Below, in pieces: positions 8,622 through 15,852 of a stretch of 16,796 bases of DNA. This DNA is from WTAW01 sp964540205 (GTDB lineage: Bacteria > Acidobacteriota > Aminicenantia > Aminicenantales > Aminicenantaceae), in NCBI GenBank assembly GCA_964540205.1, contig CAZIMJ010000045.1, forward strand, positions 1 through 16,796, in the 5' to 3' direction. Within the stretch, counting starts at the first letter, position 1; every line of letters begins with the position of its first letter. Made by a program: the position numbers and the translations under genes. The notes beneath the pieces are model-generated. The model made no database searches and was not told the origin of the DNA. It worked only from the letters and a program-made list of their open reading frames with translations.

Positions 8622-8650
8622 TTAATAACACAGCTATCATCTGATGTCAA
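8622..8650 (-). promoter_or_regulatory. Predicted σ70-type promoter for the GAF-GGDEF gene
   Basis: On the minus strand a perfect TTGACA (8650-8645) and TATTAA (8627-8622) are separated by 17 bp. Transcription would start near 8615 and give a leader of about 54 nt containing the AGGGG ribosome site. Confidence 0.48.
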
Positions 8651-8713
8651 TTGATCTCCGTTTTCGATGTGATAGGGCGGTGGTGCCAATCCAGGCCAAT
8701 GATAAATTCATTC

Positions 8714-8739
8714 GGTCCGTTTGGGAAACAGACCCTAAA
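8714..8739 (-). repeat. REP-like hairpin, locus B copy 1 (degenerate)
   Basis: Arms GGTCCGTTT (8714-8722) and AAACAGACC (8726-8734) flank loop GGG with one mismatched pair. They are followed by CTAA and AT, so on the minus strand the element begins TTAG instead of GTAG. It lies in the same orientation as copy 2, 61 bp away. Confidence 0.6.
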
Positions 8740-8774
8740 TTAGACCAGGCGTTCGTTTTGATGTTTTTATCCAC

Positions 8775-8799
8775 GGACCGTTCGGGGAACGGTCCCTAC
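8775..8799 (-). repeat. REP-like hairpin, locus B copy 2 (perfect)
   Basis: Perfect 9-bp arms GGACCGTTC (8775-8783) and GAACGGTCC (8787-8795) flank loop GGG and are followed by CTAC (8796-8799), so the minus strand reads GTAG then the hairpin. The flank beyond CTAC (ATCTCAATAAGG) matches the flank of locus A (ATCTAAATAAAG), suggesting the repeat unit is longer than the hairpin. Confidence 0.72.
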
Positions 8800-8869
8800 A
8801 TCTCAATAAGGAGTTATCCTTTCAGTTAGAATTTTTCTTTGTCTTCCTGTTATTTTCTACGTCTTCGTC

Positions 8870-10360
8870 TTATTGTTTATCTTCAGGTTCCTCAGCTTTT
8901 TTCCAATCGTCTTTCTTTTCAGGTAACTGTTTGAGGAATTCTGCATCCACCTTGAAGAGGTAGTTAAAACGAGCGTTTTTTACAGCGACAAATTCTTTCT
9001 TTGCCGTTGTGTCTTCGGCCTCTGATTCGTCTTTGACTTCTTCTCCTGTTTTTTCCTCTTCTTCTGCCTCAGTTCCTGCTTTTTCCGATCCGGCCTTCTT
9101 TGTGTCTTCCTGTTCATCGTCATCCTTGAGTTTTTTCCCGATCAAAACCGTGATCTCGGTTGATTTTTCTTCATTCTCTTTGACCCAGATCGTCACTTTC
9201 GCGGCCGGAGGATCCAGGCCAAATTCAGCCAAGTTCAACGGAGGATCGATGAATGACTCAGCTTGGAGCCCCTCAATCTTCCGGATAAATTCATCGATTT
9301 TATCCTTATCTGCTTCTTTTCCCTCGGCTGAATCGAAATGCCATTTATCCTCTTCTTCATCTTCCACGACTGTTAGATTGAGATCTACTCTCTCCAGCGA
9401 GACTTTATTCACTTCCCAGCTGTAGAAGTCAGCGACTTCCGTGTCTCTCATTTCGATGGGATCCTTCTCCAGTTTGGAAAGGATCGTGTCCTCGACCTCG
9501 ATGATCTTCGGAGACAGAGAGGTTGTGGCATAGATTTTATCCTCAGTCTTTTGGATAAAAAATGTCACCTCTTGGTTTTCTAAGGGCATTTGGAGCGTTA
9601 TTGTGTGTTCAGGAGCATCTAACTTGATTTTTTTTAATTCCTCATCGTTCTTTTCTTCGGATACAAATTCTTTTGCCTTTAAATCCGAGAGAGAGCTGAG
9701 AAGGGATGTGATATCATTCTTTTTTGCCAAAGAATCAAAAGGTTTTTTAAGGAACCATTCCTCCTCTGTCTTTTCTGCTTCCCATCGGATGTCACCCAAG
9801 CGCAGTTGAATTCCTTTGACATTATCCGTCTCGAACTTGAATATGCTTTTTTCCCGGAAATCGAAGACCTTTTTCTCGAAAAGAGTCTTGTGTGTGCTCG
9901 CGATGAGTACCACTCGGGTTTCATCCTCTCTTTTCGCAAAAAATTTCTGGTCTAAAGGATTCTCCATGCCCACCAAGACCTTCACTGGCTTTTCTTTGTC
10001 CTTGAATTTGAGAGAGATCTCTTTTAGCGGGATCCCATATTTTTCTAGATCTGCAGGCTCTTCCTCGACCACCCGGTCTATTTCAAGGCTCGAGAAATCA
10101 GCAGCAATGCGGTCTACTTCAGATTTGTCCGCTTTGGCCTCTATAGGTTCGGATATAAACCAATTGTCGTCTCCTTCTTTTGTGAAGGTAATCGTTTCCT
10201 CTTCGGTTTTAAAGACGATTCTCTCAACGTCATCCGATGAGAGATCGACCAGCTTATCTCCGGGTTCCTCTTTCCCCAAATCTTTCACATCGAAGAGGAG
10301 TATAAATGCCAAAAGACCAAGGAAGACGACAAGAAGGATAAAAGTGGCCTTGAACTTCAT
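8870..10360 (-). CDS. DUF4340 protein of a Gld-type ABC system
   Basis: A 496-residue protein with one N-terminal membrane anchor (about 5-23) and a large soluble domain, probably outside the membrane. I assign it to DUF4340 from its position after a GldG-like gene and from modules of the form W-[FH]-[ILF]...P followed by a helix and a LxxYGLxxP-like turn. Three such modules are visible, at about 67-113, 200-256 and 339-390. Between strands at 404-410 and 455-462 lies an acidic/Lys-rich low-complexity insert (about 411-455), and the C-terminus is also charged (481-496). The start overlaps the upstream gldG-like stop as ATGA, so it is the last gene of the operon. The family is found with Gld-type ABC transporters, but its function is not established. 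Confidence 0.85.
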   Translation of the reverse strand: MKFKATFILLVVFLGLLAFILLFDVKDLGKEEPGDKLVDLSSDDVERIVFKTEEETITFTKEGDDNWFISEPIEAKADKSEVDRIAADFSSLEIDRVVEEEPADLEKYGIPLKEISLKFKDKEKPVKVLVGMENPLDQKFFAKREDETRVVLIASTHKTLFEKKVFDFREKSIFKFETDNVKGIQLRLGDIRWEAEKTEEEWFLKKPFDSLAKKNDITSLLSSLSDLKAKEFVSEEKNDEELKKIKLDAPEHTITLQMPLENQEVTFFIQKTEDKIYATTSLSPKIIEVEDTILSKLEKDPIEMRDTEVADFYSWEVNKVSLERVDLNLTVVEDEEEDKWHFDSAEGKEADKDKIDEFIRKIEGLQAESFIDPPLNLAEFGLDPPAAKVTIWVKENEEKSTEITVLIGKKLKDDDEQEDTKKAGSEKAGTEAEEEEKTGEEVKDESEAEDTTAKKEFVAVKNARFNYLFKVDAEFLKQLPEKKDDWKKAEEPEDKQ

Positions 10361-11964
10361 AGGGATCTTCTCCTTGCCCAGATTATTATTCCAGTTACGA
10401 GGACGGCTAAAGGAAGGATGATGAGAGAGACAAAAAAGATCATTCTCCCTTGAGAAGGCGTGAGCTGGATCGTCTTTGGTGAAGCTGTCTTAGGTTGTAT
10501 GGATATAAGGTCTGCTTCTTCTGTCAACCAGGCTGCAGTATTGAGAAAAAGGTTGCCGTTCCCGGAGGTATAGTAATAGCGGTTGGACACGAATTCCGAA
10601 TCGCCGAACACAGCCAACCGGCCTTCGGGCCTGGGTTTATCCTCTTGAGTCTCCTCTCCACTTTCTTCCTTATCTTTGTCTTGAGGTGTATCCTCTTTGG
10701 CTTCTGTTCCTGACTCCGCTTTATCGTCTTTATATTCGATCGTAGCGACCACAGCGAGAGAGATGGGGCCGGCTTTGTCCGTCTCCTCATTGAATGCCAC
10801 CTGCTGTTCTTCCAGTTGTCTCTCAGACCAAGAATTTTGACTGGTTCTGGCCAACACGGTGATGCTTATGCCTTCTGGCTTCTCTTCAGTTGTATCCACA
10901 GAACGGGCAAAGGGAAAGAACGTGGCATAACGGAATTTGCTCGTGATATCGTGGTATTCATATTCGCTCACCACGGGCATAAAGTAGTCGCCTCCCATCA
11001 GCCTCGATACAGTATCCACGATCACATCGTCTTCGAGTTTTACTCCAAATTCGGCGAGGAATGGGCTAAGGCCCGGTGCTGTTTGCGGGTCGACCATGAA
11101 GAACACGCGTCCGCCTTTGTGAAGAAAATTGCGGATGGTCTCTATCTCATCAGGAAAAAGATCCTTCTTGGGGCCCGGGATGATAAGGAGATCGACATCA
11201 TCAGGAAAGGTGTCGGGCAGAGCCAGACTCAATTTTTTCACATCATAGGCAAGCTTTTCCAGTTCGGCTTTTGCCTGGGAATAACCGCCATCCTCCAAAT
11301 CCTCGATGTTCCCTTCTCCATGACCCTCGAGAAAATAAATGGTTTTCTTTTTTTCTCTCGAGATCTTGATGATTGCGTTCGTGATGTCTTCCTCGCTTGT
11401 GGAGGTGATACGGCTTTCCTTGTCCCCGCTTTCGAAGATAGAGGTGCCGTCTTCTGTGACTTCGTATCTTTTGACCAGCCCGGGATTCTTATCGGGGTCT
11501 ATGAATTCGTACTTGATCTTGGAGGTGTGATAGGTGTAGTTATCCATCAAGTATTGCATCGTGTTCCGTTGGTAATTGCCTTCGAGGAAGAAGCTTTTGA
11601 TCCTGATTTCGTTCTCCAGATTCTTGAGCACGGTCACGGATTGGTCGGAAAGACTGTGAACTTTTGCCTCGGTGAAGTCGAACCTGTGGTGGTACCTGGA
11701 AAATATGTAGTTGATGAGCACAAGAATTCCGATAACGAGGATGACCATCAAAAACAAATTGCTCGAGTAGAGGAAGGATTTGCGCTTCAAACCCTGCTTG
11801 AGGAGAGAGAGATTCAGGTAGATGTACACGAGAATAGACAGGATGCCCAAAATCAGCAAAATATAGGGGATCGTTTTTTTGTAGGGCCAGATTCGGATAA
11901 GCACAAATGCTGCAAAAATAAGAGTTATGCCGATATAGTTCAAATTTTTCTTGAAGTTGTCCAT
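10357..11964 (-). CDS. GldG-like ABC transporter auxiliary protein
   Basis: A 535-residue membrane protein of the ABC_transp_aux / GldG type, linked in Bacteroidota to gliding motility and elsewhere to uncharacterised envelope transport. Membrane spans are at about 9-26, 31-55, 67-89 and a C-terminal 506-529 followed by RRR. The external domain opens with the family block FDFTEAKVHSLSDQSV (95-110), continues with TIYFLEGHGEG (208-218), a DVDLLIIPGPKKDLFPDE block (256-273) and GGRVFFMVDP (284-293), and ends with AVFGDSEFVSNRYY (451-464). A charged low-complexity insert (about 411-447) sits just before that last strand. A GGAGG ribosome site lies 6 nt before the ATG, and the upstream permease gene stops 3 bp earlier. 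A 389-codon open frame on the opposite strand covers most of the gene and is a shadow of it. Confidence 0.88.
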   Translation of the reverse strand: MDNFKKNLNYIGITLIFAAFVLIRIWPYKKTIPYILLILGILSILVYIYLNLSLLKQGLKRKSFLYSSNLFLMVILVIGILVLINYIFSRYHHRFDFTEAKVHSLSDQSVTVLKNLENEIRIKSFFLEGNYQRNTMQYLMDNYTYHTSKIKYEFIDPDKNPGLVKRYEVTEDGTSIFESGDKESRITSTSEEDITNAIIKISREKKKTIYFLEGHGEGNIEDLEDGGYSQAKAELEKLAYDVKKLSLALPDTFPDDVDLLIIPGPKKDLFPDEIETIRNFLHKGGRVFFMVDPQTAPGLSPFLAEFGVKLEDDVIVDTVSRLMGGDYFMPVVSEYEYHDITSKFRYATFFPFARSVDTTEEKPEGISITVLARTSQNSWSERQLEEQQVAFNEETDKAGPISLAVVATIEYKDDKAESGTEAKEDTPQDKDKEESGEETQEDKPRPEGRLAVFGDSEFVSNRYYYTSGNGNLFLNTAAWLTEEADLISIQPKTASPKTIQLTPSQGRMIFFVSLIILPLAVLVTGIIIWARRRSL

Positions 11965-11967
11965 TGT

Positions 11968-12735
11968 CTACCTCCATCTCCGTGATTGGATCACAGAATG
12001 AGTGAGGAATAATCCAAAGAATATGAGACTCAAGTAATAAACAATATCTGTGGTGTCCAGAATGCCGCGGGTCATATCATCAAAATGTTGGAAGAACGAG
12101 AGATAGTTCAAAACACTCCTCCAAATGCCTCCGGCAAATTGAGAGGCCCAGTTGAGCACGAAGAAAAGAAGAAAAAAACCAAATCCAAGGGATGCCGCGA
12201 CGATCTGGTTTTCGGTGAGAGAAGAAAAGAAAATACCGAGAGCCATGAATGCAGCTCCCATCAGGAAAAGACCGAGATAGCCACTGAGGAGCGGTAGAAC
12301 TTCTGGATTACCGAAAGCAAAGACGAACACCGAGAGAAGGCTGTTCAGAAAAAGCATGACCAAAAGGACGAGTAGGGACGCAAAATACTTTCCCAGGATT
12401 ATCTGGCTTATGGAAACGGGGGAGGTGTAGAGGAGCTCTTCCGTTTTGCTCTTTTTCTCTTCGGCAAAAAGCCGCATCGTCAGGATAGGGACTAGAAAAA
12501 GCAAGATGATGCTGATGTTATGGAACAGGGGAGCGTAGACCATCTGATTGATGTTCAGCTGTTGATAGTACTGAGGATTTCTCGCCATCTGCATGGACTG
12601 CAGGTTGAACCATTGGATGAGTGTGTAGAAGAAGAAGCCTGTCACGATCAAAAACACCGTGATGGCGACATATGCGATGGGGGAGGTGAAGTATGTCTTA
12701 ATTTCCCTTTTGCAGATTGCCCAGATGTTGTTCAT
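11968..12735 (-). CDS. ABC-2 type permease, GldF-like
   Basis: A 255-residue permease with six predicted spans (about 19-41, 72-91, 115-141, 152-172, 177-197, 230-249). It starts with the family pattern IWAICKREIKTYFTSPIAYV and has the cytoplasmic loop RLFAEEKKSKTEELLYTSPVS (88-108), which contacts the ATPase in this family. With the ATPase upstream and the GldG-like and DUF4340 proteins downstream it forms the transport core; the substrate is unknown. The start overlaps the ATPase stop (ATGA) and has an AGGAGG ribosome site 9 nt upstream. Confidence 0.9.
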   Translation of the reverse strand: MNNIWAICKREIKTYFTSPIAYVAITVFLIVTGFFFYTLIQWFNLQSMQMARNPQYYQQLNINQMVYAPLFHNISIILLFLVPILTMRLFAEEKKSKTEELLYTSPVSISQIILGKYFASLLVLLVMLFLNSLLSVFVFAFGNPEVLPLLSGYLGLFLMGAAFMALGIFFSSLTENQIVAASLGFGFFLLFFVLNWASQFAGGIWRSVLNYLSFFQHFDDMTRGILDTTDIVYYLSLIFFGLFLTHSVIQSRRWR

Positions 12736-13658
12736 TGTTCCGTACCTCCTGAGATAACTTTGAGGTAGAGGTCTTCGATATTCATCCCTAGTGATTTCAT
12801 TTCGATGAGTCCTAAATCATTGTCCACGACATACCTGGTGATCACATCTCTGATGTCTTTATCTGTTCCCCATTCGATCTTGAACCCATCATCTTGCCGG
12901 AATACGTTCTCAACTCCAGGGATGCTGCTAAAAAGAGACATCAATTCCTCTCCCGCTTTCTTGAGCCTGATGAACACGCCGTCTCTTTCTGTGAGGGAGG
13001 AGGTGAGTTCTTCTAGAGAACCTGACGCCTTGAGTTGTCCATCACTGATGATGACCACCCCATCACAAATCTGAGTGACTTCTGCCAGGATATGCGTCGA
13101 TAGCATGATGGTGTGCTCACCCTTGAGCGAGCTTATGAGCTGTCTGATCTCGATGATTTGAGCCGGGTCGAGGCCTATGGTTGGCTCGTCCAGGATCAGT
13201 ATTTGCGGGTCATGGATCAGCGCTTGCGCAATGCCAACACGTTGCTTAAAGCCGCGCGAAATATTCCGGATGAGGCGATGTTTCACCAGATCCAGTCCGC
13301 TTATTTCGATGGATCTTCCGATGGCCTCCTTTTTTTTATCCGGGGGGATCTGTTTGATATCGGCGACAAACTTCAAATATTCCTCGACAGTCATCTCAGT
13401 ATAGAGGGGAACCACTTCGGGAAGGTAACCGGTGATTTTTTTAACGTCGTTGGTCTGTTCGAAAACATCGTATCCGGAAACCGTGGCTTTGCCATTTGTG
13501 GCTGGAAGATACCCTGTGAGGATCCTCATAGTTGTCGTTTTCCCTGCAGCGTTAGGACCGAGAAGTCCCCAGATCTTTCCCTTCTCGACTCTAAAGCTGA
13601 GGTCTCGAACGGCGAAGAGATCTCCGAATTTTTTTGTGAGGTGTTCCACTTCAATCAT
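12732..13658 (-). CDS. ABC transporter ATP-binding protein, GldA-like
   Basis: A 308-residue ATPase energising the adjacent permease. It has Walker A GPNAAGKT (34-41), a YLPEVVPLY segment (78-86) with Glu in place of the usual Q-loop Gln, signature ISRGF (133-137) replacing LSGGQ, Walker B ILILDEPT (153-160) with catalytic Glu158, and the switch His189 in LSTH. The Q-loop and signature variants resemble GldA-type proteins. The region 220-308 is a C-terminal extension common in this subfamily. I start at ATG 13658 because an AAGGAGG site lies 8 nt upstream and the protein then begins MIEVEHLTKKFG. An in-frame ATG at 13724 would add 22 residues translated partly from the REP-like repeat. It is the first gene of the operon. 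No strong promoter is visible in the 90 bp to argS, so read-through from argS is possible. Confidence 0.92.
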   Translation of the reverse strand: MIEVEHLTKKFGDLFAVRDLSFRVEKGKIWGLLGPNAAGKTTTMRILTGYLPATNGKATVSGYDVFEQTNDVKKITGYLPEVVPLYTEMTVEEYLKFVADIKQIPPDKKKEAIGRSIEISGLDLVKHRLIRNISRGFKQRVGIAQALIHDPQILILDEPTIGLDPAQIIEIRQLISSLKGEHTIMLSTHILAEVTQICDGVVIISDGQLKASGSLEELTSSLTERDGVFIRLKKAGEELMSLFSSIPGVENVFRQDDGFKIEWGTDKDIRDVITRYVVDNDLGLIEMKSLGMNIEDLYLKVISGGTEQ

Positions 13659-13706
13659 GCATGACCTCCTTATCTTTTTTGCATTGTAAAACATAAAACA
13701 TAAAAT

Positions 13707-13752
13707 GTACGGACCGTTTCCCAAAACGGTCCGTTCGGGGAACGGACCCTAC
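13707..13752. repeat. REP-like palindrome pair overlapping the argS stop (locus C)
   Basis: GTAC (13707-13710) is followed by arms GGACCGTTT (13711-13719) and AAACGGTCC (13724-13732) around a 4-nt loop. The second hairpin has arms GGTCCGTTC (13728-13736) and GAACGGACC (13740-13748) around GGG, followed by CTAC (13749-13752). Both have nine perfect pairs, and they share GGTCC, so only one can form at a time. On the minus strand the GTAG contains the TAG stop of argS. The layout equals that at 3379-3423. Confidence 0.78.
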
Positions 13753-15686
13753 ATCCGCTCCGGTAGGGGGATCCCCATAAGCGACAACGCTTGTTTCAAA
13801 ATTTCTTTGATATAGAAAATCGTCAAAATGCGGATCTTCTTGATCTCCGGATCTTTCTCTGCGAGGATTGAATACTTGTGATAATAGGCATTGAATTTTT
13901 GACTCAGGTTAAAGGCGAATTTTGCCAGATGGGAAGTTTCCAGAGACCGGATCGTGTGAAGGATCTCTTCATCGAGTTGTGATGCATAGAGGACGATCTC
14001 CCAAAAGTCAGAAAGCTCATTTTCAGAGAGTGCAGAGATGGACCATTCTTTTTCCTGCAGGTGTTCCAGGATATCCTCGACGCGGAGATCCTCTCTCTCC
14101 TCAAGCTTGCGGAATATACTGTTGATCCGGACACACGTGTATTGCAGGTAAGGTCCGGTCTCGCCTTCAAAGCTCAAAGCATCCTCGAAATCGAAGACGA
14201 TTAGGGAATTCCGAGCAAATTTGAGCATGAAATACCTCAAAGCGCCGATGGCGATCTGGTGGGCGATATCGATTTTTTGATCCTGAGAAAGGTCCGGATT
14301 CCTTTTGTGAACCTCATGGAGGGCCTTTTCTTCCAGCCGGTCGAGCAGATCATCGGCTTTCACTCCCAATCCCTTTCTTCCTGAAACTTCGAGGAAATCC
14401 TTGTCCTTATCTTCTTCAGAAACAATCACATCCAGTTCTTTCAAGCTATTCGGCGACAGAGCCACCATTTCGTAGGAAAAATGAATGGATTTTTCTGCCT
14501 GTTTAGAAAACTGCAAAGATTTGAGCCCTTGGACTACCACCTGCTGCAGATAGGATTGACGCGTGTCGATCACGTTATAGACAAGGGTTCCTTTCCCGAA
14601 TTCCGGCGTATCATAGCTGGGCTTTGACGTTGTGATCCATATGATTTTTTCACCCTCTTCGATGAAGGGTTCATAGTAAAAATCTTTGTCCAGGAGACCG
14701 AATTTCCAGAGCTGGTAGGCGATATCCTTGCCCACATAGGTGACTGTCTGGTCAGACCTGACGATGACTTTCTCCCGGTCTGCTTCCTCTTCGAGCCTCA
14801 TCACCCAGCAGCCTTTATTTACACCCTCATCCATGAATTCTATCGCCTTCTTCTCCTTTAAAAGCGAAAAAGCTCTGTCCCAAAATTTTAAAGCCAATAT
14901 GCTGCTCTCACAGGGGAGGAGGTCGTAGCTGACATCGAGTCTTTTCATTGTGTCGAGGTGGGCTCTGATGATCCTTCGTGAGATGTGATCTGCCATATGA
15001 ATTTCCGGGGCAGTTCCCTCTTCGATCTTTTTCAGGATCTCTGACCGTCTTTTCTGTGTCTCAGGGTGTTCTTCGAAATAGGAGGATACCCGAGCGTAGA
15101 GGTCCCAGCAGTAGTAATCGAATTTTCCCTCGAGCTGTTCGAGATCCTTAAGGCTTTTTTTATCCAAGTCCATGAATCCAAAGACCACATCCACAACTTG
15201 GACTCCAGTGTCGTCGATATAATTTTGGATCTCGACCTTCTCGCCTTTGTGAATTAAGCAGCGACCGAGTGTATCTCCCAGGCAGGCATTGCGCAGATGT
15301 CCGATATGCGCAGCTTTGTTGGGATTGATATTGGTATGCTCGATGACGATCTTTTTTTCTTCAGGGGCCAAACTCGATCGTCCGACCTGCCGAAGTTCCC
15401 GGAGGAAAAATTCGGGTTTTTTCAAATACAGGTTGATAAAACCAGCTCCAGCAACCTCAGCTTTTTCAACGCCCTCGAGAGGGGAGAGGAGGGACAAAAC
15501 TTCTTGGGCAAGGTCTCTGGGATTGCGTTTGAGTTTCTTTGCGAGCTGGAAAGGGAAGGCCAGTGCCAGGTCTCCCATTTTTATACTGGGCGTGGTATCG
15601 ATATCCAACTCAGTCTGGTCTATGGGATACTTCTCGCCGATTATTTTGTATATATTTTCCCTTAAGTCCGCTTTAAGTTTGATCAT
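13749..15686 (-). CDS. argS: Arginyl-tRNA synthetase
   Basis: A 645-residue class I synthetase that charges tRNA-Arg in the cytoplasm. It shows the ArgS N-terminal additional domain (about 1-90, ending VAGAGFINLYL), the class I signature HIGH (127-130) in NINPNKAAHIGHLRN, YVGKDIAYQLWKFG (317-330), a KMSKS-position loop VSGRKG (434-439), GALRYFMLKFARN (481-493) and the DALR anticodon-binding domain (about 510-645, GPYLQYTCVRINSI). It ends GIPLPERM, as the family usually does, so it is full length. The segment before HIGH (NINPNKAA) differs from the SANPTGPLHVGH pattern of E. coli-type ArgS. The ATG has no clear Shine-Dalgarno, and a perfect TATAAT lies about 12 bp upstream. The stop codon lies inside a REP-like palindrome. 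Confidence 0.95.
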   Translation of the reverse strand: MIKLKADLRENIYKIIGEKYPIDQTELDIDTTPSIKMGDLALAFPFQLAKKLKRNPRDLAQEVLSLLSPLEGVEKAEVAGAGFINLYLKKPEFFLRELRQVGRSSLAPEEKKIVIEHTNINPNKAAHIGHLRNACLGDTLGRCLIHKGEKVEIQNYIDDTGVQVVDVVFGFMDLDKKSLKDLEQLEGKFDYYCWDLYARVSSYFEEHPETQKRRSEILKKIEEGTAPEIHMADHISRRIIRAHLDTMKRLDVSYDLLPCESSILALKFWDRAFSLLKEKKAIEFMDEGVNKGCWVMRLEEEADREKVIVRSDQTVTYVGKDIAYQLWKFGLLDKDFYYEPFIEEGEKIIWITTSKPSYDTPEFGKGTLVYNVIDTRQSYLQQVVVQGLKSLQFSKQAEKSIHFSYEMVALSPNSLKELDVIVSEEDKDKDFLEVSGRKGLGVKADDLLDRLEEKALHEVHKRNPDLSQDQKIDIAHQIAIGALRYFMLKFARNSLIVFDFEDALSFEGETGPYLQYTCVRINSIFRKLEEREDLRVEDILEHLQEKEWSISALSENELSDFWEIVLYASQLDEEILHTIRSLETSHLAKFAFNLSQKFNAYYHKYSILAEKDPEIKKIRILTIFYIKEILKQALSLMGIPLPERM

Positions 15687-15698
15687 TTCAAGTCTCTC

Positions 15699-15726
15699 AT
15701 TATATCAAATTTCGTTTTTGGAACAA
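15699..15726 (-). promoter_or_regulatory. Predicted σ70-type promoter for argS
   Basis: On the minus strand TTGTTC (15726-15721) and a perfect TATAAT (15704-15699) are separated by 16 bp. The start of transcription would be near 15692, only about six bases before the argS ATG at 15686. The -35 is weak and the -10 is strong. Confidence 0.42.
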
Positions 15727-15748
15727 TACTAAAGGAATAAATGTTGCA

Positions 15749-15820
15749 TTGATAGAGATTATGTGGTAGTTAAATATTTTAAATTATTCGTAAGAATCAT
15801 CAACATTTATTAAGAATAAT
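15749..15820 (+). promoter_or_regulatory. Possible gcvT promoter and dyad
   Basis: This AT-rich stretch lies between the divergent argS and gcvT promoter regions. TTGATA at 15749-15754 is followed 16 bp later by TAAATA, a weak promoter match. Downstream, ATTATTC (15783-15789) is the reverse complement of GAATAAT (15814-15820), and ATTC-GTAA-GAAT forms a small hairpin at 15786-15797. I see no glycine riboswitch, which often precedes gcvT. Confidence 0.22.
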
Positions 15821-15852
15821 CTAGGCGTGAGTTGGAAAAGGAGTAGCGTTTC

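Larger units (their letters stand above)
8562..8869. other. 308-bp intergenic region with promoter and two REP-like hairpins
   Basis: The region separates the GAF-GGDEF start from the DUF4340 stop. It contains the GAF-GGDEF promoter (8622-8650) and two direct REP-like hairpins (8714-8739 and 8775-8799). An open frame on the plus strand at 8644-8829 runs through the palindromes and has no ribosome site or family resemblance, so I see no gene here. No T-rich intrinsic terminator follows DUF4340; the hairpin at 8775-8795 is not followed by a U-run in that direction. Confidence 0.6.

Noticed and set aside
8644..8829. 61-codon plus-strand frame between GAF-GGDEF and DUF4340
   Set aside because: It reads through both REP-like hairpins, lacks a ribosome site, and overlaps the -35 of the GAF-GGDEF promoter.
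10816..11985. 389-codon open frame on the plus strand opposite the GldG-like gene
   Set aside because: It lies wholly antisense to a gene with clear family motifs and good ribosome sites, has a His/Cys-rich composition unlike its neighbours, and resembles no family I know.
13659..13724. Longer N-terminus for the ABC ATPase from an upstream ATG
   Set aside because: The extra 22 residues come partly from the REP-like repeat, while ATG 13658 has an AAGGAGG site and gives the normal family N-terminus.
3379..13752. Repeats as a possible CRISPR array
   Set aside because: The palindromes are kilobases apart, lack regular spacers, and have no cas genes nearby; the REP explanation fits better.
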